A DNA stretch of 43,113 bases from Opitutia bacterium UBA3151 (GTDB lineage: Bacteria > Verrucomicrobiota > Verrucomicrobiia > Opitutales > Seribacteraceae). Both the position numbers and the translations under genes were made by a program. The notes under the pieces were generated by a model. The model was given only the letters and a program-made list of their open reading frames with translations, made no database searches and was not told where the DNA came from. The stretch's first letter is position 1, and each line of letters opens with the position of its first letter. Shown one piece after another: positions 1-7,554 of the stretch. The stretch covers positions 1-43,113 of the forward strand of contig DEYT01000164.1 in NCBI GenBank assembly GCA_002364975.1. The letters run 5' to 3'.

Positions 1-285
1 GCCAAACATATGCATATCCATAGTCATCTTAGTTGGAACCATGGTAGTCATTCCCGTTAATTGTGAGGACGCGGTTACAGAATTAGATCCTTTCAGTAAT
101 CCTTCCATATCCATAGTCATATAGCGGTAGGAAACCATCCATTCGCCCATGGCGTGCATGTGATCTCCCATCACTGAGATGGGGCCGTGACCATCCGGGC
201 GGGCTGCGGTCCATCGACCTTCGTGAGCCGATAAAGTAGAAAAAATGAGGATAGAAATAAGAGTAATCGCAGTAAAGAGTTTCAT
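1..285 (-). CDS. N-terminal part of a probable outer-membrane/exported protein (cut by window edge)
   Basis: The reading frame opens at the ATG at 285 and stays open to base 1, so the C-terminus lies outside the window. The visible 95 residues begin with a hydrophobic signal peptide (MKLFTAITLISILIFSTLSA) followed by HEGRW. The mature part is rich in Met and His, with a segment reading DGHGPISVMGDHMHAMGEW and SYRYMTMDME. I recall such segments from transporter-like outer-membrane barrel proteins that sit near metal-handling genes, but the family is not certain from this fragment. It is the last visible gene of a minus-strand run with the HupE/UreJ-type gene and the 376-768 gene. A metal-related role is inference from the Met/His content and the neighbour. 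Confidence 0.7.
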   Translation of the reverse strand, partial: MKLFTAITLISILIFSTLSAHEGRWTAARPDGHGPISVMGDHMHAMGEWMVSYRYMTMDMEGLLKGSNSVTASSQLTGMTTMVPTKMTMDMHMFG

Positions 286-375
286 AATAAAAAGTAAATT
301 GCTCGAAGAAACCATTCTTCGAATTAAAACAAAGACCAACCAAAGCATGGTTGGATTAGTAGAAAGGAAAATTCT

Positions 376-768
376 CTAAGCCTGAGGAGGAGGCGTCTCT
401 ACTGATACAAAACTTTTCAGGCACGAATCCAGTCGAACCAAAATATTCCCCTCAAAAGAAGGGCGGGATACCACAATTTGAGAAATCAAAGGAAAAGAAA
501 GATTATTTTCAAAAGAGGGGTTCGATTGGTAAATGGCTTCTTTGGTGGCAGAACCCAGTTCAGAGACAAGTTCACAGCCTGAGCAGCGGTAGTCGCCATC
601 AAAGGTCCTTTCGGCAGAAAGAAATATGGATTGTGTCTCCTGATAAAAATTCTCAAACATACTGGCCCACACCCCAACTTGAAGAACACCTAGTGGAATA
701 CTGGTTGTGGCACACATGGCGAGGAGTGCGATGGAAAGCTGAAAATTTTTAAGTAAAAATTTAGGCAT
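376..768 (-). CDS. Small exported or membrane-anchored protein with a CxxC pair, unknown function
   Basis: This is a 130-residue protein. Its N-terminus has a Lys followed by a long hydrophobic stretch (about residues 9-37), read as a signal anchor or uncleaved signal peptide. A RCSGCEL motif near residue 62 gives a CxxC pair that could bind metal or form a disulfide. The C-terminus ends in a short proline run. I do not recognise a family. It begins 11 bases after the HupE/UreJ-type gene ends and is followed 90 bases later by the Met/His-rich exported protein, so the three are probably one operon. The reading frame uses an ATG at 768. Confidence 0.65.
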   Translation of the reverse strand: MPKFLLKNFQLSIALLAMCATTSIPLGVLQVGVWASMFENFYQETQSIFLSAERTFDGDYRCSGCELVSELGSATKEAIYQSNPSFENNLSFPLISQIVVSRPSFEGNILVRLDSCLKSFVSVETPPPQA

Positions 769-779
769 GAATTAAATGG

Positions 780-1958
780 TTAAAAGAAAACTCGTTCGAT
801 AGTCCAATAAATTCCCATCAAAGCAATCAATGAAGATCCAGGAATTACCACCAATTTTCGGTAAGAGAATTCATCTTTAAGCCAAAAAGTGCTGATAAAA
901 ACAATCGAGATCACCGCTAACTGTCCAAGTTCAACTCCAACATTAAAGCCGAGCAGTCCTATTACCAGGGAAGTGGGTTCCAAATTAAATGCAGAAAAGG
1001 CCCCGGCGAAACCAAGGCCATGAATCAAACCAAAGAAAAATACAACGAATAGTCGGGTATGGCGGTATCCTGGAAAAAAAATATTTTCGATGGCAACCAT
1101 CGCGATGCTTGCTGCGATGATAGGCTCAACAACATGGGAAGGAGCCGAGATCAAGTCGAGAGTTGCGAGGCCTAAAGTAATGGTGTGGGCAATGGTGAAA
1201 ACCGACACTTGGTAGAGGATCGGTTTCCACTTTCGGGATAAGAAAAAGAGTCCCAGTACAAACAAAATATGATCCAATCCTAGCGGTAATACATGAACGA
1301 AGCCCTGTCTGCAGAAGGAGAGAAAGGTGCTTCTGGCATCGGATCTTCTTTTTTCGATGCTTTCTTGCTTCGGCTGGGTTGAACCATTCAAATTGGGCTC
1401 TTCTTTTGGCATCCGCTTTCCATCGATAAAAGAGAGATCAAGTTGGAAGCTTTCTTCCTCTGGAAACAGCACATTTACTCTTCTTTGGGGAACGTCATTT
1501 ATGAGATTACTAAAGACTAGGTCATAGGCAGCTTCTTTTTTCGCACGAATTTGATAAAAAGCGGAGTTGGATGGAAGAAATTCTTGGTGGCTAGCTCGGA
1601 TCACCACAATGTTTTCTTCGCTCAATTCGGTTGCATTCTTTTCCGTGAAACTAAATACGAAATTTGGCAGGTGCCAGTCACGGTGTCCAAATTTGATCTC
1701 TAAGGCTTCCGAGATCATAACCTTTCCTTTTCGAAGTAAATCTTCTTTTTGTTGAGAAGAAAGTTCGTTGAAGCTACTTTGGGTTAAAAAAGGAACACTC
1801 TCCGGGTCTTCGGCAAAACTTCTAGTATCTATTTCTACAAGAATGCTAGCGTTACCATCGTTGTAAAAACTTCCCAAGATGGGAATATCTGGAATGGGGT
1901 GAGCAATCACTTTCAAGAAAGAGAATACGATAACCGCACTAATAAGTAAGTGTTTCAA
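780..1958 (-). CDS. HupE/UreJ-family membrane protein
   Basis: This 392-residue protein starts with a signal peptide that appears to end at VIA, leaving a mature N-terminus beginning HPIPDIP. About 190 residues of periplasmic beta-rich domain follow. The C-terminal half is a multi-span HupE/UreJ-type domain, recognised by GLDHILFVLGLFF, TIAHTITLGLA, the pair VVEPIIAASIAMVAIEN, then FGLIHGLGFAGAF and GFNVGVELGQL. Conserved His, Asp and Glu residues in these segments are typical of the family, whose studied members are linked to nickel or cobalt transport; the substrate here cannot be told. It is first in a minus-strand run with two small exported proteins. No clear ribosome binding site precedes the ATG at 1958. 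Confidence 0.85.
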   Translation of the reverse strand: MKHLLISAVIVFSFLKVIAHPIPDIPILGSFYNDGNASILVEIDTRSFAEDPESVPFLTQSSFNELSSQQKEDLLRKGKVMISEALEIKFGHRDWHLPNFVFSFTEKNATELSEENIVVIRASHQEFLPSNSAFYQIRAKKEAAYDLVFSNLINDVPQRRVNVLFPEEESFQLDLSFIDGKRMPKEEPNLNGSTQPKQESIEKRRSDARSTFLSFCRQGFVHVLPLGLDHILFVLGLFFLSRKWKPILYQVSVFTIAHTITLGLATLDLISAPSHVVEPIIAASIAMVAIENIFFPGYRHTRLFVVFFFGLIHGLGFAGAFSAFNLEPTSLVIGLLGFNVGVELGQLAVISIVFISTFWLKDEFSYRKLVVIPGSSLIALMGIYWTIERVFF

Positions 1959-1993
1959 AATTTTTAAATTAAAGGGAATCTGTCATAAAATTT

Positions 1994-2030
1994 TTCTATC
2001 TTTCACCGTTTAAACTTGTGAAAGATAGAA
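1994..2030. promoter_or_regulatory. Perfect 13-bp inverted repeat between divergent genes (candidate operator or hairpin)
   Basis: The arms are TTCTATCTTTCAC (1994-2006) and its exact complement GTGAAAGATAGAA (2018-2030), separated by 11 bases that contain the palindrome GTTTAAAC. The site lies in the 120-base gap between the HupE-type operon (minus) and the small exported protein (plus). The right arm ends directly before TTGACT (2031-2036), which could be a -35 element for the plus gene; no good -10 is seen. There is no U-run on either side in the right orientation for a terminator, so an operator or a 5' UTR hairpin is more likely. Confidence 0.55.
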
Positions 2031-2078
2031 TTGACTATTGATTGGTGTTTTCGATTACAAACCCTAATACCAAAAACT

Positions 2079-2378
2079 ATGAAATTAATTATTACATCAA
2101 TTGTATCTCTTCTCTTCGCAGGTTCTGTCTTTGCAGGTTGTCCTTCGAAACCTATCAACGGTAAAGTGGTTAGCTTTGATGAAGAATCCAAAACTCTTAC
2201 TGTTGCTATGGGTAAAAAAGAAAAGAAAGTACAGGTCGGTAGCAAAACCACAATGGTTGGATTTGAATGCCCAACTGAATTAACCAAAGACACTCGCGTA
2301 TCCATTACTGGATGCAATTGCAGCAACAAGACCGCTTCCAAAGTATCCGTTAACAAGGGTAAGAAAAAAGCAAGCTAA
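2079..2378 (+). CDS. Small Cys-containing exported protein of unknown function
   Basis: From the ATG at 2079 this gives 99 residues with a clean signal peptide (MKLIITSIVSLLFAGSVFA). The in-frame extension back to 2031 would bury the signal peptide, so the internal ATG is preferred. The cleavage region VFAGC could be a signal peptidase I site or a lipobox. The mature part reads like a small beta domain (GKVVSFDEESKTLTV, then KKVQVGSKTTM), similar in flavour to CusF/DUF5666-type periplasmic domains, and has four cysteines including a CNC pair near the end. The C-terminus is Lys-rich. It is monocistronic, followed at once by a strong terminator. A metal-related role is inference only. Confidence 0.7.
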   Translation: MKLIITSIVSLLFAGSVFAGCPSKPINGKVVSFDEESKTLTVAMGKKEKKVQVGSKTTMVGFECPTELTKDTRVSITGCNCSNKTASKVSVNKGKKKAS

Positions 2379-2400
2379 TCCAAGCTGTAATTTCCTTAGT

Positions 2401-2428
2401 AAAAACCCTCGAAAGAGGGTTTTTTTTG
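2401..2428. terminator. Intrinsic terminator between convergent genes
   Basis: A stem of ACCCTC and GAGGGT closes on a GAAA tetraloop and is followed by eight T residues on the plus strand. On the minus strand the same stem is followed by five T residues. It sits between the 2079-2378 gene and the end of the metal permease gene at 2439, and probably serves both. Confidence 0.85.
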
Positions 2429-2438
2429 GTCTATCTTA

Positions 2439-3371
2439 TTAGGTTTTAAATTTTAAACGCCAAAGGATTCCGCCATTTGGACCTAGTAAACAAGCGGGAA
2501 TAAAAAGGAGAGTAGCAACCACAGCAATGGCAGCCGCGATCGAACAATCCAACCAATAAGCCAAATGAAATCCGCCCCATGTATAAATGATTCCAAGCGG
2601 AAAGGTTCCGATCAATATAGTAGGTAATCGTTGCAGAAAAAAAGCAGCGGTCACTGGAGGAAATACGAACATTGCCACCACCAGAATGACTCCCACGGCT
2701 TCCAAGCTTGCAACCGTCGACAACGCTAGGGCAAGCATCAGGCTCATGTGGGTGGCTTTTACCGGGATACCCATTGATTTTGCTAAAGTGGAATCGAAAC
2801 TGGTGACGACTAGTGGTCCATAGAAGAAAATGGTGCCAATCACCACTCCGCAAAATACTAAGCCAATGGTCCATAATGAACGGTTTCCCATTTCAAAGCC
2901 GAAAACCTTCCATTTTTCTGAAAGTGGGACCAGTCCAATTTCGCCATAGAGAAGGCACCCTGGATCGATATGAAGATGGCTATTCATGCTGATAAGAGTG
3001 ACGCCAAAGGCAAAAAAGGAAGTAAACACCAGCCCCATCGCAGCATCCTCTTTTAGCTTTGTATGAGTATGCAGCCATTCGATACTAAAATTGCATGCAA
3101 GTCCAGCGATACAAGCACCAAAGAACATGCTGCCTAGCCCCATGGAACCGCTGATTATGAAAGCAATGGCTAAGCCGGGAAGGATTCCATGACTAATCGC
3201 GTCTCCCATCAATGCCATCCTTCGAATGACTATAAAAGATCCAACGATTCCACAAGTCCAGCAAACCATAAAACCCATAAGCATGATTTGCCCGTTCCAG
3301 TTGATGAGGGTGGAAGTGCTCCAGGGCTCTAGGAAAACTTTTGAAAAATTAAATTCGGGGATCAATGTCAT
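2439..3371 (-). CDS. troD: Metal ABC importer permease, TroD/MntD type
   Basis: This 310-residue integral membrane protein of the ABC-3 permease family has about eight or nine hydrophobic spans. Typical family segments are GSFIVIRRMALMGDAISHGILPG near the N-terminus, GLVFTSFFAFGVTLIS, and SLEAVGVILVVAMFVFPPVTA towards the C-terminus. The SHGILPG segment matches the site where the permease contacts the substrate pathway. It would pair with the fused TroC-type permease to form the membrane channel for a divalent metal (Mn, Fe or Zn). It is the last gene of a four-gene minus-strand operon, 6 bases downstream of its partner, and is followed by the bidirectional terminator. Confidence 0.92.
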   Translation of the reverse strand: MTLIPEFNFSKVFLEPWSTSTLINWNGQIMLMGFMVCWTCGIVGSFIVIRRMALMGDAISHGILPGLAIAFIISGSMGLGSMFFGACIAGLACNFSIEWLHTHTKLKEDAAMGLVFTSFFAFGVTLISMNSHLHIDPGCLLYGEIGLVPLSEKWKVFGFEMGNRSLWTIGLVFCGVVIGTIFFYGPLVVTSFDSTLAKSMGIPVKATHMSLMLALALSTVASLEAVGVILVVAMFVFPPVTAAFFLQRLPTILIGTFPLGIIYTWGGFHLAYWLDCSIAAAIAVVATLLFIPACLLGPNGGILWRLKFKT

Positions 3372-3377
3372 TCTTTG

Positions 3378-4892
3378 TTATGTTGGATTGCTGTAGCGAA
3401 AGCCCTCTTCTGCAGCATGCTTATTTTTTATCCCACCATGTTCGATATCATCAAGGCTTGGGATTAATTTACCATGAGGATCCTCTCTGGGATTCGAAAG
3501 GATACGCTCTAACTGCCGAATGGTTTGATCGCCTAGTACATGCTCAATCTTCTCAGCATCCTCATGCACATGATCGGAGGCATATTTTGCTTCATTGGTG
3601 AGATATAATTCCCAGAGGCGGTGATTCCTTACTATTTTACACGCATATTCCCAGCCTTGGGGAGTAAGGGTAATCAAGCTTTGGCCAGGAAGTTTTGAGG
3701 AATCTTTGGTTGATCTTTGGGTCGCAAGGTTCATTCGAATGAGAAGGTCAACTTCACGATCACAATCCCCGCGGCCAATTCCTACCCTTTGCATCAGATC
3801 TTGTGAAGTGATTGAAGTCTTCTCAAAATTTTGACTTTCCAAAATATGATATAGTGCCTTCAGGGTATTTTCCGCCTTGATTCGCATGGAATGCGTACGC
3901 GAAAAGTTCCAATGAGTGAAAATTCCGGTTTTTGGCCTGAAACCCAATACGAGTAAGAATAGAAAAGTGGAGACTAAAACGATGAGTGGACCCGTGGGAA
4001 GCCCTTGACCCAGAAAAGATAGAAACGTCCCGCTTAAGCCTGCAATTCCTCCAAGGAGCGAGGCAAGAAAGAGATACGCATTCATTCTTTTTACCAAAAG
4101 TGAAGCGGTGGCAGCAGGAATGATTAGAAGGGCGGAGGCAAGTATAACTCCGATTACTTGCAACGAGGTAATAATGCAGAATGCTAAGAGGATCCAGAGT
4201 CCATATTGCAGAAGCATCGTGTGGATCCCAATGGAACGAGCGAAGGAAGGATCAAAGCCTGATATCAGCAATTCTTTATGGGTTGCCAAAACGAACAAAC
4301 CAATCCCGGCAAGGGTGATGCCAATGCCCCATATATCATTGATTGAGAGAGCAGATGCCTGGCCAAAAAGAAAAGACTCCAACCCTGATTGATTACCGAA
4401 TTCCATCTTTTGAATCCGAGTAAGCAGGCAGATTCCGATCGCATAAAAACCAGAAAGAACGATGCCCAACGCACTATCTTGCCGGATTGGAGTATACTTT
4501 TGTAAGAGGGTTAGGCAGGTAACCCCTAAAAACCCGGCGATTATAGCTCCGATTAACAAGGCTGGGTTATCCTTGGACTGAGACCAGATAAAACCAATCG
4601 CAATTCCTGGAAGAACGGCATGGGAGAGGGTATCTCCAAATAAAGATAATCTTCTGGTGACCACATAGCTTCCAATCAGACCGCAAGATATACCAATAAG
4701 GATGGACCCGAGCACAACAATTTGAACGGACTGGTCTTGCATTTGCCAAAACCTTGAAGTCCGCTCAAAAAAAGATTCGGCTTTGTTCCAATCAATTTGT
4801 TTTGCCTGCAGGTTTGTTGAGAAGGCGATGGATGCAGTGACGATGCCAAGCGAACGGGGAAATCCTAGAGTTTTTTCTGTCTTCCAGAACAT
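3378..4892 (-). CDS. troC: Metal ABC permease fused to a DtxR-family repressor domain (YtgCR-like)
   Basis: This 504-residue fusion has an extra N-terminal signal-like segment (to about residue 29) and a short soluble stretch. An ABC-3 permease domain follows (about residues 55-340), with GSYVVTRRLSLFGDTLSHAVLPG and LQVIGVILASALLIIPAATAS. From about residue 348 it continues as a soluble DtxR/MntR-like module: a winged helix (MRIKAENTLKALYHIL to LITLTPQGWEYA), then a dimerisation and metal-binding part with HRLWELYL, HEDAEKIEHVLG and EDPHGKLIP. In Chlamydia the equivalent YtgCR protein is cleaved to release the iron-dependent repressor YtgR; the same architecture suggests the same here, by inference. 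It is 11 bases downstream of the ATPase gene. Confidence 0.92.
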   Translation of the reverse strand: MFWKTEKTLGFPRSLGIVTASIAFSTNLQAKQIDWNKAESFFERTSRFWQMQDQSVQIVVLGSILIGISCGLIGSYVVTRRLSLFGDTLSHAVLPGIAIGFIWSQSKDNPALLIGAIIAGFLGVTCLTLLQKYTPIRQDSALGIVLSGFYAIGICLLTRIQKMEFGNQSGLESFLFGQASALSINDIWGIGITLAGIGLFVLATHKELLISGFDPSFARSIGIHTMLLQYGLWILLAFCIITSLQVIGVILASALLIIPAATASLLVKRMNAYLFLASLLGGIAGLSGTFLSFLGQGLPTGPLIVLVSTFLFLLVLGFRPKTGIFTHWNFSRTHSMRIKAENTLKALYHILESQNFEKTSITSQDLMQRVGIGRGDCDREVDLLIRMNLATQRSTKDSSKLPGQSLITLTPQGWEYACKIVRNHRLWELYLTNEAKYASDHVHEDAEKIEHVLGDQTIRQLERILSNPREDPHGKLIPSLDDIEHGGIKNKHAAEEGFRYSNPT

Positions 4893-4903
4893 AAGGCTAG
4901 GCT

Positions 4904-5695
4904 TTAGTTTTCACTTCTTTGCATTTTATTCTCAATTTCCGGTTGTTTTGCAGCCCGGGATGCAATTTCAGAGAAGACCGTTAGCTTCCCTCCGTAGGTT
5001 TTCTGTAATAATTCATGCGTGAAGACTTGGTTGATTGGCCCGTACGCTACTTTTCTCATATTAAGTAGAAGTAAGTGATCGAAGTATTCTTTTGCCGTAG
5101 CCAGATCATGATGAACGATCACCACAGTCTTTCCCTCTTTCTTCATATTTTTAAGAATTGAAATAATGGTCTTTTCCGTGACCGCATCTACTCCGGCAAA
5201 AGGCTCGTCCATGAGATAAATCGAACTGTCTTGAGCTAAGGCACGGGCAAGAAAAACCCGTTGCTGTTGACCGCCGGATAAGTTTCCAATTTGTCGATCT
5301 GCAAAGGCGGTCATGTCCACTTGCTCCAAGCATGCTTGTGCAACCTGTCGGTCAGACTTCCCAATTTTCCGGAACCAGCGAGTATGAGCATACCTTCCCA
5401 TTAGAATAACATCCATGACGGTAACTGGAAAGTCCCAGTCTACCGATTCCCGTTGAGGAACATATCCGATCCTCTTAATTCCGTTCTTTTGATTTCCCCC
5501 AAAAATTTTAACATAACCACCATTCGGGGTAATCATATTCATAATGGTCTTAATCAAGGTTGACTTGCCCGCACCGTTAGGCCCGATGATACCCACAAGC
5601 GATCCTTCTTCCACTTCAAGATCAACCCCATAAAGAACCGGTTTTTTTTGAAAAGAAACAGTCAGGTCATGAATCTCGATCGGTTTTGCTTTCAT
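4904..5695 (-). CDS. troB: Metal ABC importer ATPase, TroB/MntB type
   Basis: This 263-residue ABC ATPase has the Walker A motif GPNGAGKST near residue 38, the signature LSGGQQQRVFLARAL, Walker B IYLMDEPFAGVD and the switch His in VIVHHDL. The metal-importer subfamily is indicated by YVPQRESVDWDFPVTVMDVILMGRY. It powers the permease pair encoded downstream. Its ATG overlaps the TGA of the binding-protein gene (ATGA at 5692-5695), implying translational coupling. Length and motifs are normal for the family. Confidence 0.95.
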   Translation of the reverse strand: MKAKPIEIHDLTVSFQKKPVLYGVDLEVEEGSLVGIIGPNGAGKSTLIKTIMNMITPNGGYVKIFGGNQKNGIKRIGYVPQRESVDWDFPVTVMDVILMGRYAHTRWFRKIGKSDRQVAQACLEQVDMTAFADRQIGNLSGGQQQRVFLARALAQDSSIYLMDEPFAGVDAVTEKTIISILKNMKKEGKTVVIVHHDLATAKEYFDHLLLLNMRKVAYGPINQVFTHELLQKTYGGKLTVFSEIASRAAKQPEIENKMQRSEN

Positions 5696-6669
5696 TGTCC
5701 GTCCGGAGCCAATCCTTCAACGATGGATTGAATATTGTATATCATCATTCCTGACCAAGAGGCTAGGGAATGTTTTTGCCCATCGGCTGCGAAAATAAAA
5801 GTATCTTCGGCACCCAACGCATCTGAAAAAAGAGGTTTTCCTAATGCCACTTCTGCTTCCCTGCCAATTTGCTGAAGTGCCTTGGGGTTGACGCTACTCT
5901 CAACAAAGATACAGGGAATATTACTCTCTTTTAGATAATCTACCAAATTAGAGCGATCGGCGAGTCCGGCTTCGGCAGCAGTCGAGATTCCCTGTAAGGC
6001 GATCACCTCAACCCCGAAGGATCTGCCGAAATATTGAAAGGCATCATGGCTTGTAATTAGAATTCTTTGTGTAGGTGGAATCCTCTTGATAGACTTTGCA
6101 CCCCATTCTTGGACTTTCTGAAAATCCTTAGTCAATTGATCTGCTTTTTCGGAAATAAACACTTCATGTTCCGGTAAAAAGGAGCTAAGTTTATCCGCTA
6201 AAGCTCGTAGACAGATTGTCCAGATTTCTGGATCAAACCAGATATGAGGGTCAGGAAATTTACCTTCCTCTTCATCCGCAAACAATAAGACGCTTGGGTC
6301 GATTACGGAAGAAATAGAAAATATCTTGTCCTTGGATAGCCCCGCAGTTTCAAAAGCAGTTCCAAGTTTCCCTTCCAATTGCAGGCCATGAAAAATGATT
6401 AAATCCGCAGTGCTTAAAGACATAACATCACGGGCGGTAGGCTTATAAAGGTGGGGGTCAACGCCCGGTCCCATCATTGGAATTACCTTACAATGCCCTC
6501 CGGTGAGTTGCTTGACTAGATCAGTTATTTGTGTGGTGGTGGTTACAATGGTGATGTTCGAACCGGAAGGTTTCTCTGCCTCCTTTTCATTCGGAATATC
6601 GGTGCAACTAAAAAAAAAGGATAAACTTAAGACGGCAATCCAAAATGATTTGTAATTCAAAAAATTCAT
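5692..6669 (-). CDS. troA: Metal-binding lipoprotein of the ABC importer, TroA/MntA type
   Basis: From the ATG at 6669 this is 325 residues: a signal sequence ending FFFSC (Cys22, likely lipidated), then a TroA-fold domain. Expected metal ligands are visible: His73 in DPHLYKP, His142 in DPHIWFDP, His208 in TSHDAF and Asp283 in FSDALG. LQGISTAAEAG is typical of the Mn/Fe/Zn cluster. The open frame extends to 6708, but the start at 6669 gives the proper signal peptide, and the best promoter (-10 at 6704-6709) would put transcription start near 6697, after the longer start. First gene of the troABCD operon, divergent from the 6757 regulator. Confidence 0.93.
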   Translation of the reverse strand: MNFLNYKSFWIAVLSLSFFFSCTDIPNEKEAEKPSGSNITIVTTTTQITDLVKQLTGGHCKVIPMMGPGVDPHLYKPTARDVMSLSTADLIIFHGLQLEGKLGTAFETAGLSKDKIFSISSVIDPSVLLFADEEEGKFPDPHIWFDPEIWTICLRALADKLSSFLPEHEVFISEKADQLTKDFQKVQEWGAKSIKRIPPTQRILITSHDAFQYFGRSFGVEVIALQGISTAAEAGLADRSNLVDYLKESNIPCIFVESSVNPKALQQIGREAEVALGKPLFSDALGAEDTFIFAADGQKHSLASWSGMMIYNIQSIVEGLAPDGQ

Positions 6670-6690
6670 TGATTTAGCAAGAAAATAACT

Positions 6691-6718
6691 TTGACGACTC
6701 AAAACCATATCTTAGATT
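6691..6718 (+). promoter_or_regulatory. Candidate sigma70-type promoter for the DtxR/MntR regulator gene
   Basis: TTGACG (6691-6696) and TAGATT (6713-6718) are separated by 16 bases, placing a start point near 6725, about 30 bases before the regulator start codon. It overlaps the promoter on the other strand. This is a pattern match by eye. Confidence 0.4.
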
Positions 6719-6730
6719 TATCTTGAGTCA
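6704..6730 (-). promoter_or_regulatory. Candidate sigma70-type promoter for the troABCD operon
   Basis: Read on the minus strand, TTGACT (6730-6725) and TATGGT (6709-6704) are 16 bases apart, giving a start point near 6697 and a short leader before the troA ATG at 6669. It overlaps the opposite promoter, and a GACTCAA/TTGAGTC inverted repeat (6696-6702 and 6723-6729) spans both. Confidence 0.5.
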
Positions 6731-6740
6731 ACCTTGGACA

Positions 6741-6757
6741 TCCCTAAAAGTTAGGAA
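6741..6757. promoter_or_regulatory. Candidate DtxR/MntR-type operator palindrome
   Basis: TCCCTAA and TTAGGAA flank a 3-base centre (AAG), matching at six of seven paired positions. Inverted CCTAA/TTAGG elements recall DtxR-family boxes. It ends on the first base of the regulator ATG, so binding would block its own transcription or translation start; the distance to the troA promoter is only 11 bases. Confidence 0.4.
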
Positions 6758-7422
6758 TGGCTTCATCGACCGTAGAAAACTACCTCAAGCAAATCCTCAT
6801 GGTCACCTTGGATGAAAACTGTACCAAGGTAACGATGGGAAAAGTGGCAAGCGAATTGTCGGTGACCCCCGGCACCGCCACTTCGATGGTAAAAAATATG
6901 GAAAGAGATGGTTGGCTTAAGTATTATCCTCGCCAAGGAGTTGCTCTTACCAGAAAGGGTAGAAAACTTGCAATGAATATGCTTCGTCGCCATCGTTTGC
7001 TGGAAACTTTTCTGGTGGAGACCCTGGGTTTTGATTGGAGTGAGATTCATGTGGAAGCAGAAGAATTAGAGCATGCAATTTCTGAAAAAGTAGTTGAAAA
7101 ACTGGATTTATTTCTGGGTAGGCCCAGATACGATCCTCATGGGCATCCAATTCCAAGTAAGGGTGGTGTCATTCAGCGTCCAAGTAGCCGAACTTTACAA
7201 AGTTGTAAGCTGGGAATGAAGGTGAAGATCGATTCCATCTTGGACCAAGAGAGTGATTTCCTGAAATTTGCCAGAGACAAAAAACTTCTGCCGGGAAAAG
7301 AGGTGGTGATTATGAGCAGCGAAAAAGTAGCAGATGCGATTACCCTTAGAGTTGGAAGAAACTCTCCTTTTTCACTTGGATTTCGCTCGGCTGAAAAGAT
7401 TCTTGTTCTCGAACAACATTAG
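6757..7422 (+). CDS. mntR: DtxR/MntR-family metal-dependent transcriptional regulator
   Basis: This 221-residue regulator has an N-terminal winged helix (MASSTVENYLKQIL, KVASELSVTPGTATSMVKNMERDGW, GVALTRKGRKLA), a dimerisation and metal-binding domain (HRLLETFL, EAEELEHAIS, YDPHGHPIP) and a C-terminal FeoA/SH3-like domain from about residue 147. The His of RHRLLE and the E-x-x-E-H set fit the primary site of the family, while the first-helix ligand position (Asp8 in B. subtilis MntR, Met10 in DtxR) is Asn8. It is transcribed divergently from the metal importer, which it presumably represses when metal is plentiful. The ATG lies directly behind a palindrome, leaving no normally spaced ribosome binding site. 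Confidence 0.93.
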   Translation: MASSTVENYLKQILMVTLDENCTKVTMGKVASELSVTPGTATSMVKNMERDGWLKYYPRQGVALTRKGRKLAMNMLRRHRLLETFLVETLGFDWSEIHVEAEELEHAISEKVVEKLDLFLGRPRYDPHGHPIPSKGGVIQRPSSRTLQSCKLGMKVKIDSILDQESDFLKFARDKKLLPGKEVVIMSSEKVADAITLRVGRNSPFSLGFRSAEKILVLEQH

Positions 7423-7463
7423 CCCGAACTTGCCTGAAACCAATAATAATTTGGAATTTCGGA

Positions 7464-7490
7464 AAAAGGATTGCTCTTATCCTTTTCTTT
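7464..7490 (+). terminator. Possible weak terminator after the regulator gene
   Basis: AAAAGGAT and ATCCTTTT form an 8-bp stem around a 7-base loop, followed by CTTT. The stem is AT-rich and the U-run short, so this is tentative. The rest of the 132-base gap to the next gene holds nothing I can name. Confidence 0.4.
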
Positions 7491-7554
7491 CACAAAAAAA
7501 GAAGCCAAGCGTCCCAGCCTCTCTTTCAATTTTAACCCCTAAATAACTCAAGCT

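Noticed and set aside
83..343. Open frame of 86 codons on the minus strand
   Set aside because: It overlaps the Met/His-rich exported protein in another frame, and its sequence is rich in Phe, Tyr and Cys without any motif; the 1-285 frame has a proper signal peptide and stays open to the edge.
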